A stretch of 64,000 nucleotides of DNA, taken from the NCBI GenBank assembly GCA_016271365.2, contig CM057454.1, positions 698,817,501 to 698,881,500 of the forward strand, given 5' to 3'. The stretch is from Neoceratodus forsteri (lineage: Eukaryota; Chordata; Ceratodontiformes; Ceratodontidae). A program made the translations under genes and the position numbers. The notes under the pieces were generated by a model, which saw nothing but the letters and a program-made list of their open reading frames with translations, had not been told where the DNA came from and made no database searches. This document shows, one piece after another, positions 9,788-21,826 of this stretch; position 1 is the stretch's first letter, and each line of letters begins with the position of its first letter.

Positions 9788-10300
9788 AATATTAAATCAA
9801 AAGACCCTACAGTGCTATTACCATTATATAGAGCATATGTTCAACCTCACATTAATTTTGGCTGTCAGTTGTGGAACCCATATTTTAAAAATGATGAGCT
9901 CTGGATAGAGAGGGAACAGCATTGTATAACTAAATTTATGAATGGAATGAGTGAAATGAACTATAATGAAAGATTAAACACTCTCAAATTAATTTCCCCC
10001 TAGAAACCAGGAGGCTTTGATTTGATTTGCTGTGTGTTTGGGATATTATCAAAGATCAACAGCTACTGTCAGATATTGGCCTTGATTTTAAACAAATTAT
10101 TATGGAGACACGTGGACCTCCATTGCATCTCTCCAGGTCCAGGTTCTATACTGTTAGGAGGGGACATTTCTTCTCAGTGAGAGTGGTATATTCCTGGAAC
10201 TTGCTTCTACTACATGTGGTACTTAGTGACTCTTAAGTCTGTTTTTAAATATAGACTTGACCAATGGCTTTTTCAGGATGTTCAGAGTCATACTGTAACT
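9788..10300 (+). mobile_element. LINE-C relic, segment 3 (C-terminus)
   Basis: Third piece of the split LINE-C copy. The frame reads DPTVLLPLYRAYVQPHINFG, then CQLWNPYFKND and NERLNTLKLISP, and in the next frame CVWDIIKDQQLLSDIGLDFK, TRGPPLHLSRSRFYTVRRG and YSWNLL. This equals the CR1-group block between [15 protein letters not shown] and the WNxLP tail. It ends near 10300 against a minus-strand CR1 with no clear 3' tail. Confidence 0.8.
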
Positions 10301-10302
10301 GA

Positions 10303-11045
10303 TTCGATAGGGGCTACCATGGGCTTTGCCTTTTGCTCCTCTCCTTTACTTTAGTGAACTTTAGAGTCAATGGAGAGAGTAGAAGAGGAGTCCCTAACCT
10401 TCCCCAATACCTCATTTGAGAACCATAGTGTTTTTTTTTTCCCTTCATTTTGTTTTGTTTATTTGCTTCACACAAAGGCTTGTTGCCCCTTTGATCTGAT
10501 TTTCCCCATTGTTCCTCCACTCCTCCTTCTTGCTTGTTTGCTAGTGCTTTTCTAAGGCACTCTCCCATTTTGCCAAAGTCAGCCCTCCTAAAGTTCAATA
10601 CCCTTCCTTTTCTATGGCTTGACTCTACAGCTGTGTTTATCGCGAAGCACACTGTTTGATGGTTGCTTGCTCCCAGATGGATACCCACTCCTAAATCTGA
10701 GATCCTCTTTCTGTACCCATTTGAGAGTACTAGGTCTAAGACTGCTCCCTCTTGAGTGGGTTCCAACACTTGCTGTCTGAGGCATGCCCCCTGTAGGGCA
10801 ACGAGAATGACCCTGCTCTTGGATGTGGCTGTAGCAAAAGTGCTCCAGTTAACATCTGGCATATTCAGGTCCCCCATCAACCATAACTTCCCTTTTTCTG
10901 CCATTCTAAGGATGCCTTCTATCATTTCCTTGTCCATTGCCTCCCCCTGAAAAGGGGTCTGTATACAACCCCCATGCAGATTGCGGTGCCATTTCCTGTC
11001 TCCAGGGTTACTCACAATGCCTCCTCTCCTGAGAGGAGTATACTC
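10303..11045 (-). pseudogene. CR1 fragment: endonuclease C-terminal half and linker
   Basis: Minus-strand frame of 233 codons (10314-11015). It begins at GGCIQTPFQGEAM, then KLWLMGDLNMPDVNWS (catalytic GDLN), GACLRQQVLEPTQEGAVLDL with VLSN, and LGASNHQTVCF replacing the usual TSDHHSV, so the His motif is altered. The linker NFRRADFGKMGECLRKAL is typical of tetrapod and turtle CR1. Both ends are missing and the RT is absent. Confidence 0.8.
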
Positions 11046-11209
11046 AAGAGGAGGTACTGTGTTAGAGGTGGAAGAGTCACATGAGAAAATTTAAGGAGTT
11101 GTGTATACAGGTGGATGTCATGTATCACTAGATGACAAAGCAGAAGAGGTGGAAATGTAGTCTGATTAAATGTTTTCTGTCTCTCTTGTGAATAGGTATA
11201 ACTTCTGCT
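11046..11209. other. unassigned spacer
   Basis: Short stretch between a CR1 fragment and a LINE-C fragment. I see no motif; it may be decayed CR1 or LINE-C sequence. Confidence 0.3.
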
Positions 11210-11655
11210 AGCCATCGATCCGGGGTAATCCCTGTATTAATTGAGTCTTGAAAGATTATTTGAATAGGTTTAATATATTTTTTTTATAATTTTAGGTATA
11301 TGCCTTGAAATATTATTAGGTCCAGGAGATGAATGAACATTCAGCTTATTAATTTTTTGTATTATATCCTCATCACTAATGATGACTCTCTCATTAATGC
11401 TTGACTGTACTGGTTGTAGTGACTTGATTTTAGGGGCATATACAGTACGGATTGAAAATATTTATTAAAGCAGCTTGCCAATTCACGTGGGTTACTAACA
11501 TCAATGTCACTGTAAAAAAATGATCAATGGCACTTTGCATTTCTAATTGAATTAATGTAGTTGTAGAACATTTTACAGTTATTTTTATCAGCTGTCTGTG
11601 CTATGGAATGTTTAGTGTGTTTTTTAGCTTTCTTGATACCATACTTTACAGTTCT
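11210..11655 (-). mobile_element. LINE-C fragment (linker before RT)
   Basis: On the minus strand the broken reading contains a block like NPRELASCFNKYFQSVL followed by a SSLVMRI-like stretch. This corresponds to the ANFFNTSFCSIFQ … DDIPGHLL region of the LINE-C copy at 56.5-56.8 kb. Many stops; no RT motif retained. Confidence 0.55.
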
Positions 11656-13125
11656 TTTCAATATTTTTTATCATTTAAAGTTTATTTGAGTTTTTCAGTT
11701 CTTTCTTTACAGTAACACATACAGTAGCATAATATTCAACAAATGTCTTACAACACTATTAACAAACCTAGCCAAGATTACTCTCTTGGATGAACAGGTT
11801 ACTTAATACATCTAAGGTAAACTCTAAACAAATTAGTACATTTTGAAACTAAATAATTATTTACATCCATAGTTATATTATAGCAATAGACTGAAGAAAA
11901 AACCTTAAACCAGGCAGGGCATCTTAACTGCTAAATATCCTGGGTGAATAATACCCATACTCTGCATCCAGTGGGTCATATCTACTCTTTGGAGGAGGAG
12001 TTAGATGTTTGTGGTGATAGGTAAAACTAGAGTTCAGGTTACCAGGTATAATTTTGAGGAGGAAAGGACATACAACTATTTCTACTAGTTAGGCCCAAGA
12101 TGTTGGCTCAGTCTTCCCTTGAGGTATAAGTTGCTTCCTGCTGCCCTGTGCGAGGTTTCACACTGACAGGTGCTGCTGATCTGGTTCTCAGTGAGGGGAA
12201 AAAGGAGCTATTTAATGGTAGCCTGCAGTATTTAGAGAATAAATAGGGACCCCATATGTCCTTGTAAGCCTATAATCTGTTTTGGTCCACAGGTAGAACC
12301 CTTTTGAAGCCTGCTGCTTTCCCTAACTCCTCCAGCCATTCCTTCACACTGGGGTGGGACTGCTCCTTCCACTGTCTAAGACAAATTCATTTGACAGTAA
12401 TGAGGGCCCCAATAACCATTGCTTCTTCCCTTTTGGCAAGTGTGCCCCTTGCATGATGTATTGATACAACCCAAGCATTACCAAAAGGGGTGTAAATATA
12501 ATTTTTGCAGATAATGTCATTACATACTTTTGTACAGTCATCCAGTATGTCAAGATAGTGGGACAAGTCCACAGGATATGGAAGATGTTTTCACCTGCAG
12601 AGGCACATCTCCAGCAACTGTCAGTGGGGATTATCCCCCATACGTGTAGCTCGGGGGGTATTCTTTGCCATCTGTGTAGGATCTTGAATTGGGTAAATCT
12701 GTTTTTTGTGCCTTTTATGGCAGATTGAGCTGTACTCCAGCATTGGCTCCACATTTTATGAGTGACCTCCAGCCCTAGCTTCTCTGACAACCTCTGTCTG
12801 ACCCTGTTGTTGAGGTCTGGGGGTAGGGTTAACAGATAGTTGTATATGCTTCTGCTTTGGACTACACTCCCTTCATCTGGCCATAATATGGTATCCAGGT
12901 GGTTCAACCCCTTACCCTCTAGCTTGTATCCCATAAGTTGCTGTAGGGCTAGTCTTAATTGGAGATATCTCCAATGGTGTTGTTTGAAAATGCCAGATTT
13001 CTAATGTAGCTGGGAGAAGGATTTCAGAGTGTTCAAGGAGGTGTGCATAATGTCAAAGAGATGTAATATGCCTTCCACCTTCCACTCTTTATATTTAATT
13101 GCATCCCCCCCCCCATCTTTAGGCC
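11656..13125 (-). mobile_element. L1-type LINE, C-terminus and 3' UTR
   Basis: Minus-strand frame of 196 codons at 12344-12934 with the L1 C-terminal signature: NRFTQFKILHRWQRIPPELH, then CWRCASAGENIFHILWTCP, a Cys/His-containing domain found in vertebrate L1 ORF2. About 700 bases of 3' UTR run down to 11656. The N-terminal side continues at 14936-15239 beyond a LINE-A insertion. Decayed and 5' truncated. Confidence 0.8.
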
Positions 13126-14935
13126 TATGTTGTTTTTTATTTTATTTATTGAAATATTGTAATTAAGACCTTTGAGCCCGGGGCTCATTTACAAAGGCTC
13201 CACATCAAACAATCGGGTTATAGAGAGGAAGCAGTAACAAACAAAGGTACAATGGGTACAAATTATCAATCTTGGTTAGATAGAACAAGCAGGGTAATAG
13301 CCTAACAAAATGATCAACTAAGAACAATGTATAAGTCCATGAGATAGCACTAGAAAATGTAGAGATTAGCAGCCCAGGATGGCATTGTCAGCATAGGTTG
13401 GGCAGAAAAAGCTGGAGGTCACCAGGACTAAGTGCGGCAGTCATGCCTACTAAGGGTAACTAGATGTGCATAGAGAGAGAGAGTTTTTGAAAGGCCCTAT
13501 GGTGGAAGTGGACTGGACTTGTGCTGGGAGGTTGTTAAACCAGCTTGGTGCCCTGTACATAAAGGCTCTTCGCCCTTGGGACTTCCAGCCTAAAGGTACC
13601 TGGAAGGCCTGATTGTTCACAGTTCTTGTTTAGTACAAGTTTGCAGAGGCCTTCTTGAGGAGTAGTTGGATGGGGGGGCAAGCATAAGGGAGATCTTTTT
13701 GACTGCAATGCAGGTGTGATAGGAGATTCTGTTTTGAAGATTAAGCCAGTTGACTTGCACATAGAGATCACAAGTATGCGTGTCCCGGCTAGGACCAGTG
13801 AGTAACCTGCAGGCTTTGTTAAGGGTGACCCCAATCTTTCCAAGTGCAGTAGCAGAGGCAGAGTCGTATACTGCAATGCCATAGTCAAGAATAGACAGTA
13901 TGGAGCTAGTCACAGTGAGGCATAGAGCATCATGGGTCATACAGTGCCGGTGTCTATAAAGGAGGCCTAGCCTGGTATTGGCAGCTTTGGAGATGTTCGA
14001 GATGTGCTCTTGGTAAGAGAGCATGCTGTCTAGGGTGATGCCCAGGTACCTGAAAGTGGGTACCTATTCAAGTGGTGAGTCGGCAATGTTGGTGACATCC
14101 AGGCGGAATGCTTTAAACTTGTTATGCGGCCCAACAAAGACCATTGATTTGGCCTTTTTATAGTTTAAAATTAATCTCGGTTGAATGAACCATGCTTCAA
14201 TGGAGTCAAAACTACATTGCAGGTCACAAGTAAGGGGTGCAGGATCAGGCTGGCTCGATTAAATCACAGCATCATCTGCATAGATGAGAAGGTTGTTTGG
14301 GCAGACTAGGGGAAGAGTATTGAGATAAAGGCTAAATAGGAGTGGGCCCAGGATTGATCCCTGCAGAATGCCTGATAATATGGTGCACCTAGTGGAGAGT
14401 GAGTCAGAGGATTTTTACACATTGCATTCTGCCACCTAGATAACTTCTGAACCAGGCGGTAATGTTGTTGGAGAGTCCTAGTGATGGTAGGATCAAATGG
14501 CACCTACGAGTTGACCACTGTCAAGGGCTTTATGGATGTAGTCCATATAGGTGAGCAGAGCAGTGGTGGTACTATGATCCTTTCTCAACCCATGTTTCTG
14601 TGGGCACTGGATACCGTGGGTGGAGAGATATTCTGTTAACTGTTCAGCTACAATTTGCTCAAGGGCTTTCGAAAGGGGTGGCAATATTGAAATGGGATGG
14701 TAGATGGCGTGGTTTGTTCTGTCACCACTCTTATGGATAGGTGCCACAACTGCAGCTTTCCAGACAGTGGGAAACTGAACAAGGCATATGGATAGATTCA
14801 AGAACCAAGTGAGTGGGGCCAGGACAGCATCTATGGAGAGGGGAGGGGAAATAATCTCACCCTTACTGGTAGCCAGTTGTAAAACTTTTTTTCCAGATTT
14901 GTACAGTGTGGGTCACAGTGGGAGGTAGGTGAGTT
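13126..14935 (-). mobile_element. LINE-A2 copy inserted in L1
   Basis: A 5'-truncated single-ORF LINE. From its 5' side: FPTVWKAAVVAPIHKSGD, then YHPISILPPLSKALEQIV, CPQKHGLRKDHSTTTALL (14801-14493), a shifted frame with GSILGPLLFSLYLNTLP and YADDAVI, then GLLYRHRHCMTHDAL, LNKACRLLTG and DLYVQVNWLNLQNRISYH (14024-13617). The 3' end at 13126-13200 is a T-rich tail (on plus) followed by the CCTTTGAGCC…GGCTCCACATCA block, also seen at 45.1 kb. Frameshifts separate all parts. The L1 reading continues on both sides. Confidence 0.85.
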
Positions 14936-15239
14936 ATCTTCCCTGGTGCATTAAATTGAACCAAGTTGATTAGTAGGCATCTGATTATGTGTGCTTTACA
15001 CTCCGACTCCTTTGGCACATGGGTCCTCGTGCCCCATGGGTCTGACTACACAAAGTGCTGCAGGTTATGTGCCATTATGCGTAAATGGAAATCTGGAAGT
15101 TTGAGTCTCCCTTGCCTCAGTTCTTTGTTTAATTTTGACCAGCTTAACCTCTGGGGCCCTGGTTCCCAGAGGAAGGATCTAATTTTAAAATTAATCTCTA
15201 TGCCAATCCTCTGAGAGCATGATGCCATATTATGCAAAA
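14936..15239 (-). mobile_element. L1-type LINE, RT C-terminal piece
   Basis: Minus-strand frame 15237-15046 reads IEINFKIRSFLWEPGPQRLS, WSKLNKEL and LKLPDFHLRIMAHNLQHFV. This is the L1 block found between the RT palm and the C-terminal Cys domain. It is the 5'-ward continuation of the L1 at 11656-13125. Confidence 0.75.
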
Positions 15240-16470
15240 GTTATCCCGACATCAGAACCCTGGAGCAAAGTATGCAAAGCAACTTCAGTCTAGTAGAATA
15301 TTGGTTCATCAACTCGCATTTATTGCTTAACTATAAGAAAACCAAAACCATGCTGTTTGCATCAACAGACAGCAGATACAGTTCGGCCAAGCTAGTCATT
15401 CATAACAAACAAACAAAACGATATTCTTGGTGTGGTCAATAATGTCAGATATGTAGGAGTTTCATTGGACAGCTCCCTATCATACTCACTCTAAATCGAT
15501 CTCATCTCCAAGTCAGCAAACAAGAAGATTGGGCAGCTATATAGGCATAGGCACTGCCTTACAGAAAATGCCCATAAACTTGCCTTAACAAGATCTGTTT
15601 TCTCTGTTATAGACTATCATCTTGTTGTAAACAGTGCAGCCTCCGACATGGCCTTAAAAAGAATAGCCCTGACACTTAATAAAGCCTGCAGACTACTCCT
15701 GGGAGTTCCTTGCCTTACCCACACTTGCAATTTACACTTCATCAGGGGTTGGCTGGACATAGATAACAGAATTAGTTATCAGATCTGTCTCCTGGCCAAA
15801 AAGGTTACCCTATGCATGACTCCTCCCGGGGTCCAGACCATGCTAACACCTACTGCTCCAACTAGACAGACTCATGGAACACAGAACAATCCCAATAAGT
15901 TACCATTCTGCTGCATCTCTCAAGGTTAGCGGTCTTTTGGATTCCATGCCCAAAACCTGCTAAAAAACATACTACTGAAATTAAAATTGGCCCATTTAAG
16001 ACAAAGCTACGCTCCCATTTCTCTAGTCATATGAAGTGTACCTGCTCCTTATAACAATATCTAGTGACTGATGCCCTGCTCTATCCTCTCTAGCACTTAC
16101 ATCCTCCGTAGTTTTGCTACCTGCACTTTAACCCCTCCCTACCAACTTCACTAATCCTTCTACCACCTACCCCTACTTCTCAGCTACTTAACCCTCCCCT
16201 TCCATTCTACCCTCATCCCTATTTCTTTCTCTCTCATCTCTTCACCCTTACTAAGCCACCCCCCATCCCCAAGTCCTGGGAACCTATTCTCTTTAAAGCA
16301 ATCTACCTTACTTCCCTCCTCCATGACAATGAGTACTGGCTCTGCCTGCCCCCTACTTCTTCTCACCCTAGCTCCTCATCTTGTCTCTGTTACTCTCATG
16401 CATATGCCTGATCAATTGTCGCTATATGTCTGTGCTTATGTAATTTTCCTCCCACATGTTCTTTGTCCGA
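15240..16470 (+). mobile_element. LINE-A2 copy, C-terminal part
   Basis: Plus-strand copy of the same subfamily as the one at 13.1-14.9 kb, in opposite orientation. The reading includes RYVGVSLDSSLSYS, KKIGQLYRHRHCLTENAHK, then MALKRIALTLNKACRLLLGV and HTCNLHFIRGWLDIDNRISY (frame 15648-15929). Stops and shifts are frequent. The remainder to about 16470 is pyrimidine-rich 3' UTR-like sequence; the exact end is not clear. Confidence 0.7.
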
Positions 16471-18382
16471 TTCATGTTCTATAGCAGGTGCAAGGAGCAC
16501 AGGTGTGGACTGGGGTTGTAGTTGTGATTATACTTGCACCTTAGAAGTACAAATGTGACAACCAGAATGCAATGCAGAAGTGCTGCAGAATATTGCAGTT
16601 TACTGCAGGGGCCAATGTAAGTCAATGACAATTAAGCCCTTTTGTCATGCAGGATTTTGTGACATGTCATTACTGCAAGTTGCTGCACTTCATCATGGCT
16701 GACTCCACTGTAGATGCAATAATTTGCATTTTATTGGTGTTCCTATGCTGGGAGTTAATGGTTCAGTTGTGTTGTGGGATATCATGAAGGAGATAGTCTC
16801 TGAACACCTTAATTCAGCTTGACAAATGGCTAAGGTTTTTAGAATTCCCTCTAGAAGAGATACATTCAAATCAATCTCACAACATATTAAAAAGCAGGCT
16901 ATGGTTCTATTATTTCTAGCACTAGAAACTAACCATGAAATAATACAGATGTTGCAATATACAAGGTAAGATGTCTCTGGATATTTCTGTGATATCTCAA
17001 GACAAATTCCCTGCATGCTGCAGTTCACTGTAGGGCCACCAAGGAGAATCTCTTTGCAAATGCGAAGTATTTGGACATATCTAGCCATGCTAAATGCTAC
17101 AACTGTATTAACACATGGATGACTAAAGCGAGCAATTAAGTACAACAAGAGCAAAACACTTGTCTATCCCAATGTGTCACCCCAAATGCAAGCATGATGG
17201 AGGAGGAGATTTTGGAACCCAGAGACAAGGTGAATGAAATAGCTAGGAGGGGAGCTAAGAATATTATACCTGTGAAAGGAAACAGTAATGCTAATGGATA
17301 AAAGGCACACTTTCTTTGATACTGATCAGCTTAAAGATGTTCTAATGAATGTCCATAAAAAAGAGAGAGTAGCCATAACAGTGATTCAGAAACCTCTGAT
17401 TCAGAGACTGACATTATTGAAATGACTTTCCTGAACACGACTCCAAAATGTACCCATGTAAAATCAAACCATGATGCTGAGTACAATTTTTCCAGATCAG
17501 CTCAACCTGATTAAAAACCTGAAGGCACTGTAGTAAATAAAAACCTCCATGAAGCCCAAATGTTATAAAAGCTTCAAAAACCCAGAAAGAACTTATATTT
17601 CTAAACCCAAGTGTCCTCCCTGAACCTCAAGCTAAGGATACTATTTTAAACCCTGAGGCTACAGTATATCTGCTATGGACCTGAACTAGATATACCACAT
17701 AGAACTGAATATGATTTGAACCTTAATTTGTTTTCAGAGAGTGGAATGGGAATTCATACATTCTTTTCTTTTCTGTTTTTTTCCCCTCAGAATGGCACTT
17801 AAAACTTAAGAATAAGAGATATATTAGCTGAAATCATAGTCTATAGAATAAACGTAATAATATATAAAACATACTGTACATTCTTGCTGATGATGAAATG
17901 AGTCAGGTATGATAGGAAAAGAAATGCAGTAATATAATTTAAAACATAAATAATTGATGCCTACCTCTTAATCATTTAATCATAAATGTAAGTAGATAAT
18001 ACCATACAAGGAGAAGATACTTTGTATGCATGATTGTATTTTTGGGGACTTCCTTGATACACTAATATAAATATTACCTAAAACTGAAATTGTATTGTGT
18101 CTAATGCTCATGTAAAATGAATTTTGAGCATACTGTAGAAAAAGTTATTTATCCTATGCTTATCTTTTTAGTTTTCTGTATTAATTGGATCTCTCACTTT
18201 AATTAGACTTATCCTAGTGTTTTGTTTTTGGTCTGTTTGCTAGATACAGACTACCTCATATCTATAGCATGTACAGTAAGTGTAACTTTATATCACTATG
18301 TGTATAAAACACTTCATGCAAATGTGTTAATCCCCTTCATTATTTGTATGTATATGAATAATATAAATAAAAAAAAAAACAA
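16471..18382. other. unassigned segment, possibly an unknown retroelement
   Basis: No family recognised. A short plus-strand reading starts ATGGCTGACTCCACTGTAGA near 16696 and is soon broken. A 153-codon minus ORF (16693-17154) shows no motif. Weak plus-strand readings such as MMEEEILEPRDKVNEIARRG (near 17200) look protein-like but are short. An A-run at about 18368-18381 could be the 3' tail of a plus-strand retroposon. Confidence 0.35.
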
Positions 18383-19137
18383 GGTTGGATCAAATTGAAC
18401 TCTAAGATTCCATATGTTGAGTTTGGCATGATCACAGAGGTGGTATGGCTAAACAATTTTCACTCAAGTTCCAACAGTCACCAGCTCCATCTTGTTGGTG
18501 TTTATGCAGAGGTATTTTAAAGTTATGCAAGCCAGGATATCATTAAAGCAGTGAGCTATGCAGTTGAGGGTCAGCTTCAGGGAAACAGTAACGATAGTAC
18601 ATATTTTACTGTCATTTGCATAGCTATGATATGATAAACTATGAACAGTAATAACTTTGATAAGAGGAACCATGTAGAGGATGAACAAAAGAGGTCCCAA
18701 AACAGAACTTTGAGGAACACCTGAATCTGACAGGCTGCTGGTGTTCCATCACGTATGAGCATAACAAATTGAGAATTGTGCAAATGATACCACAAGAGGA
18801 CTGCAGACAAGCCAGAAGGATCTGATGATTTAGTGTTGAAGGTACAGTAGGAGCTAAATCAAGTAACAACAGGTCTACTGGACAGCTGGTGTTTGATTGT
18901 CAGCCAATGATTCAAGATTCTGAGGAGGGCTGTTTCTTTACTATAAAACCAGATAAAGTACCAGCACTCCAGAGCCATGAGTTTCAAACACATCTCCAAT
19001 GAAGGATATCCACATCAAGAGGATGTTTCAAGATTGTATGAAGTCTATTTGAGGATAAATTTCCTCACTCAGCAAAGAACAGTGTCCATGACAACAAACT
19101 GCCCTGGAGCTTCCCCATATAAGGGCTTTGTCAGAGT
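18383..19137 (-). mobile_element. L2-type LINE fragment (RT)
   Basis: Minus-strand RT remnant with AVLLWYHLHNSQFVMLIRDG, then MGPLLFILYMVPLIKVI and YHSYANDSKIC (YADD box changed to YAND). The upstream side matches the L2 block around ALLRILNHWLTIKH. Frameshifted. Its 5' part (18937-19058) forms an inverted repeat with 19511-19632. Confidence 0.7.
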
Positions 19138-19169
19138 GCTAGGTAGATAGATGGATAGGTGGATAGATG

Positions 19170-19216
<47 letters not shown>

Positions 19217-19222
19217 TGACAG
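19138..19222. repeat. GATA microsatellite
   Basis: A nearly pure GATA tract with a few GGAT variants and GACA repeats at its right end, between two L2/LINE remnants. Confidence 0.95.
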
Positions 19223-19510
19223 ACAGACAGATAAAATGTTTCTTTTTAACCAGGAGACACAATTTAGGGATGGAGCCTTGTTTCCAAATCATGACCTGTA
19301 CAAGTGACATAAAAAACTCCAGTGATATTCATATAAGCATTGATTTGACACATTAAACATAGACAAAGTGCATACAAAGGGAATACAATAGTATAAGCAT
19401 TAGCTCAACACTTGCATCCTTTGTAACAAAAATCAATCTTCTCTTGCTGAAATGCTCTGTCAGTAGCTTTTTGTTTAATAAAACTAGGAATTCCTAGGAA
19501 ATGTGGACAA
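19223..19510 (-). mobile_element. LINE 3'-end remnant
   Basis: Starts TTTCTTTTTAACCAGGAGACA and resembles other minus-strand LINE 3' ends here, such as 34.7 kb (TTTATCCAGGTGAACAT). No coding region remains. Family not resolved. Confidence 0.45.
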
Positions 19511-19632
19511 TTATCCTCGATTAAACTTCATACAATCTTGAACAATCTTCTTAATGTGGATATTCTTCATTGGAGTTTTGTTTGAAGCTCCTGGCTCTGG
19601 GGTGCTGGTACTTTGTCATGTTTTACTATGTG
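19511..19632 (+). mobile_element. L2 fragment, inverted partner of 18937-19058
   Basis: About 120 bases matching the complement of 18937-19058, including CTTCATACAATCTTGAA, TTCATTGGAG and GGTGCTGGTACTTT. It lies 450 bases away on the other side of the GATA tract. Confidence 0.75.
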
Positions 19633-19789
19633 TGGGGTGGCGGCCCAGAACCAGCACCCTGCCTGTGGTCTGAGGAACGGCACAAACCTTCATTTGTGGA
19701 CCCTGTTTCTGCACTATGGATGCTGTGAAAGCCTGACTGATACCAAGCAAACAGGCCACTGAGAATGAGGTAGTCAGTCAATTGTTTGG
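19633..19789. other. unassigned spacer
   Basis: Includes GGTGGCGGCCCAGAACCAGC and no recognisable motif. Confidence 0.3.
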
Positions 19790-20758
19790 TCACAGCCCTT
19801 TCTCAAACCTTAGAAATAAAAGTATGTGCAACGCAACCACTCAATACCAAAGTATTTGCCTACAACTACCATATACCCAGTATTGTATGTGTCTTACAAC
19901 TAACCATACCCATCATCTACTCAATAACTGTATCTGACCCACAGCAATTACTATACCCCACAAACTGCACCAAATCACCACCAGAATATAGGCATTTAGT
20001 AGTACTGGAGATTTCTTTAATGTGGTTTATTTACTGTAGATGAATGTAGCTCATGTTTGACACTGTACTGGGGGCCCATTGTGGGACTTGTATCCAGGCA
20101 GTGGGTAGCTGAGGGAAATAAGGGTGCAATGTAGTCCCCACACTCCAATACCTGCCACACAACTACCCTAGAGATCAGTATCTACCAAGAACTACAACCA
20201 AGCCCTAATATCTGCCCAAACCATTATTATACCACAGTATCTGTGAGACAATTATTTATACCCTAGTTTCTGACCCAAAGCTATTATATCCCAGTATCTA
20301 CCTGCAAATAGCCCACACCCCTGTGTCTGCCAACTTACCCTCACCCTGGTATCTGCCTCTACACTACTCTATGTATAAGTGACGGTAAGTACTGGAGCAG
20401 ATAATAGGATACAAGGTAGCTGTTGGGCAAATACTGAGGTGTGATGTTGATTGTGGAGCTGATACTGTCATATACTGTAAGTTGGTTTAGACAAATAAAG
20501 GAGTGAAGGAAAGTTGTTGGTTGGGTTCTATGGAGTGAGGTATTTAAGGGGCAGATGGTGGGTGTTAAGTGTTGTGTAGATAAAGTGGCAGAGTACTTGG
20601 AGGTAGATACTAGGGTGTGGGTGTAGTTGTTGGCAAAATACTGGGTAGCTATGAAACTCATATTTGAGTGTGGGTGTTTGTGCAGCAGATACTGTGGTTT
20701 GGGGTAGATATAGTACTATAAGTTGAGTAGTTTAAGACAGATACTGGTTTGTGGGGTA
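19790..20758. repeat. mirrored minisatellite (foldback)
   Basis: Left arm (19.8-20.37 kb) consists of degenerate units of roughly 30-40 bases of the type ACCCCAGTATCTGCC…AACTA. The right arm (20.39-20.76 kb) carries the complement, of the type TAGTTGGCAGATACTGGGGT. The turn is near 20375-20390. The unit abuts the 3' part of a LINE-A copy. No ORF of interest. Confidence 0.75.
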
Positions 20759-21810
20759 GTTTGATTTTGACTCTGGGGTGCAGACTGCTGTGAGACAGAT
20801 ATACTGTGTGAATGAATAGAATATCTGCAAGTGCAAAGCAATAAATATCATTCTACTATAAGTGTTATCCCACTTAGCAAAATTATTCTTAGAAACACTG
20901 AAAATAGCTGACATGCCACAGTTTGAACAAGGTTCTGGGATTCCACTTGCAATTGCCAAATAGGCTTTAGGAATTAGATTGCAGCATATTCTACAAGAAA
21001 GGCCCACTATAGTCAACAGACTTGCAAAGAGTAGTACATAGAATCTAAAGTAACATACCTACAGTAAGTATTGACATAGAAAAACACAATGTGTTGTCAG
21101 AGATGGACATCTTGGTCCATCCAGTCTTCCCAGAAGTAAGTGACAAGATCCATCAGTGCAAGAGGCAGTTAATTGACTGGACTTTGTCCAAAGCTTAGGA
21201 TCAGAAACAAAGAACACTGATTTTGTCATTTTAGCATTTGAAACCAGCTTGTTAATAGAAAGCTTTAGCTGGACCTTTCCAAAGTCAGAGTTTAGAAGAT
21301 TACATAAATTAGCCAACCAGTGAGGTAAACAGTATAGCACATGATCATAAGCATACAATAAAGAGGTAGAGTAGGGAGATACAAGATGGAGGTTGTTAAT
21401 GAAAAGAGTGAAAAACAATGAACCTACAGTATATTTCAACCTTGAAAAATACCAACATTAGTGATAAGACAGAAAAAATATTTGACAATTTGCTTTTGAG
21501 TACATAGGTAGCTTTTATACCAGGTTTCTGCAGTAGGGGAGAGACCTAAGGCTAGAAAACTGGAGTGTAAAAAGCAGTGAGCGATGAGGTCACAGGCCTT
21601 AGTCAAGTCCATAAACACACCACCTGACATTTGGATCTTATCCATTGCACTACTAATACATAATTTATAAGTTTTATAAGTATAGTGGACTTACCATGAC
21701 CCTTCCTAAATCCATGCTGTGCAGTGGACTAAAGTTTGCACTTCTGTAAGTAGTCAGTAAATTGAGCAGCATCTGATAAGTATAGCTAAAATAGCAATGG
21801 GTTAATAATT
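20759..21810 (-). mobile_element. LINE-A copy, RT 3' half
   Basis: Decayed minus-strand copy. Readings include GGVFMDLTKACDLIAHCFLH (motif A; Phe changed to Cys), FFTLFINNLHLVSP, LLYAYDHVLY (YADD box lost), KLSINKLVSNAKMTKSVF and SVSKNNFAKWDNTYSRMI. The 5' portion is displaced to 22917-23100 by an insertion. The 3' end is lost against the mirrored minisatellite. Confidence 0.75.
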
Positions 21811-21826
21811 AAGTAATATATAATGA

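Noticed and set aside
16693..17154. 153-codon minus-strand ORF as a possible gene
   Set aside because: No motif, no start context, and no supporting neighbour; flanks look like decayed repeat DNA.
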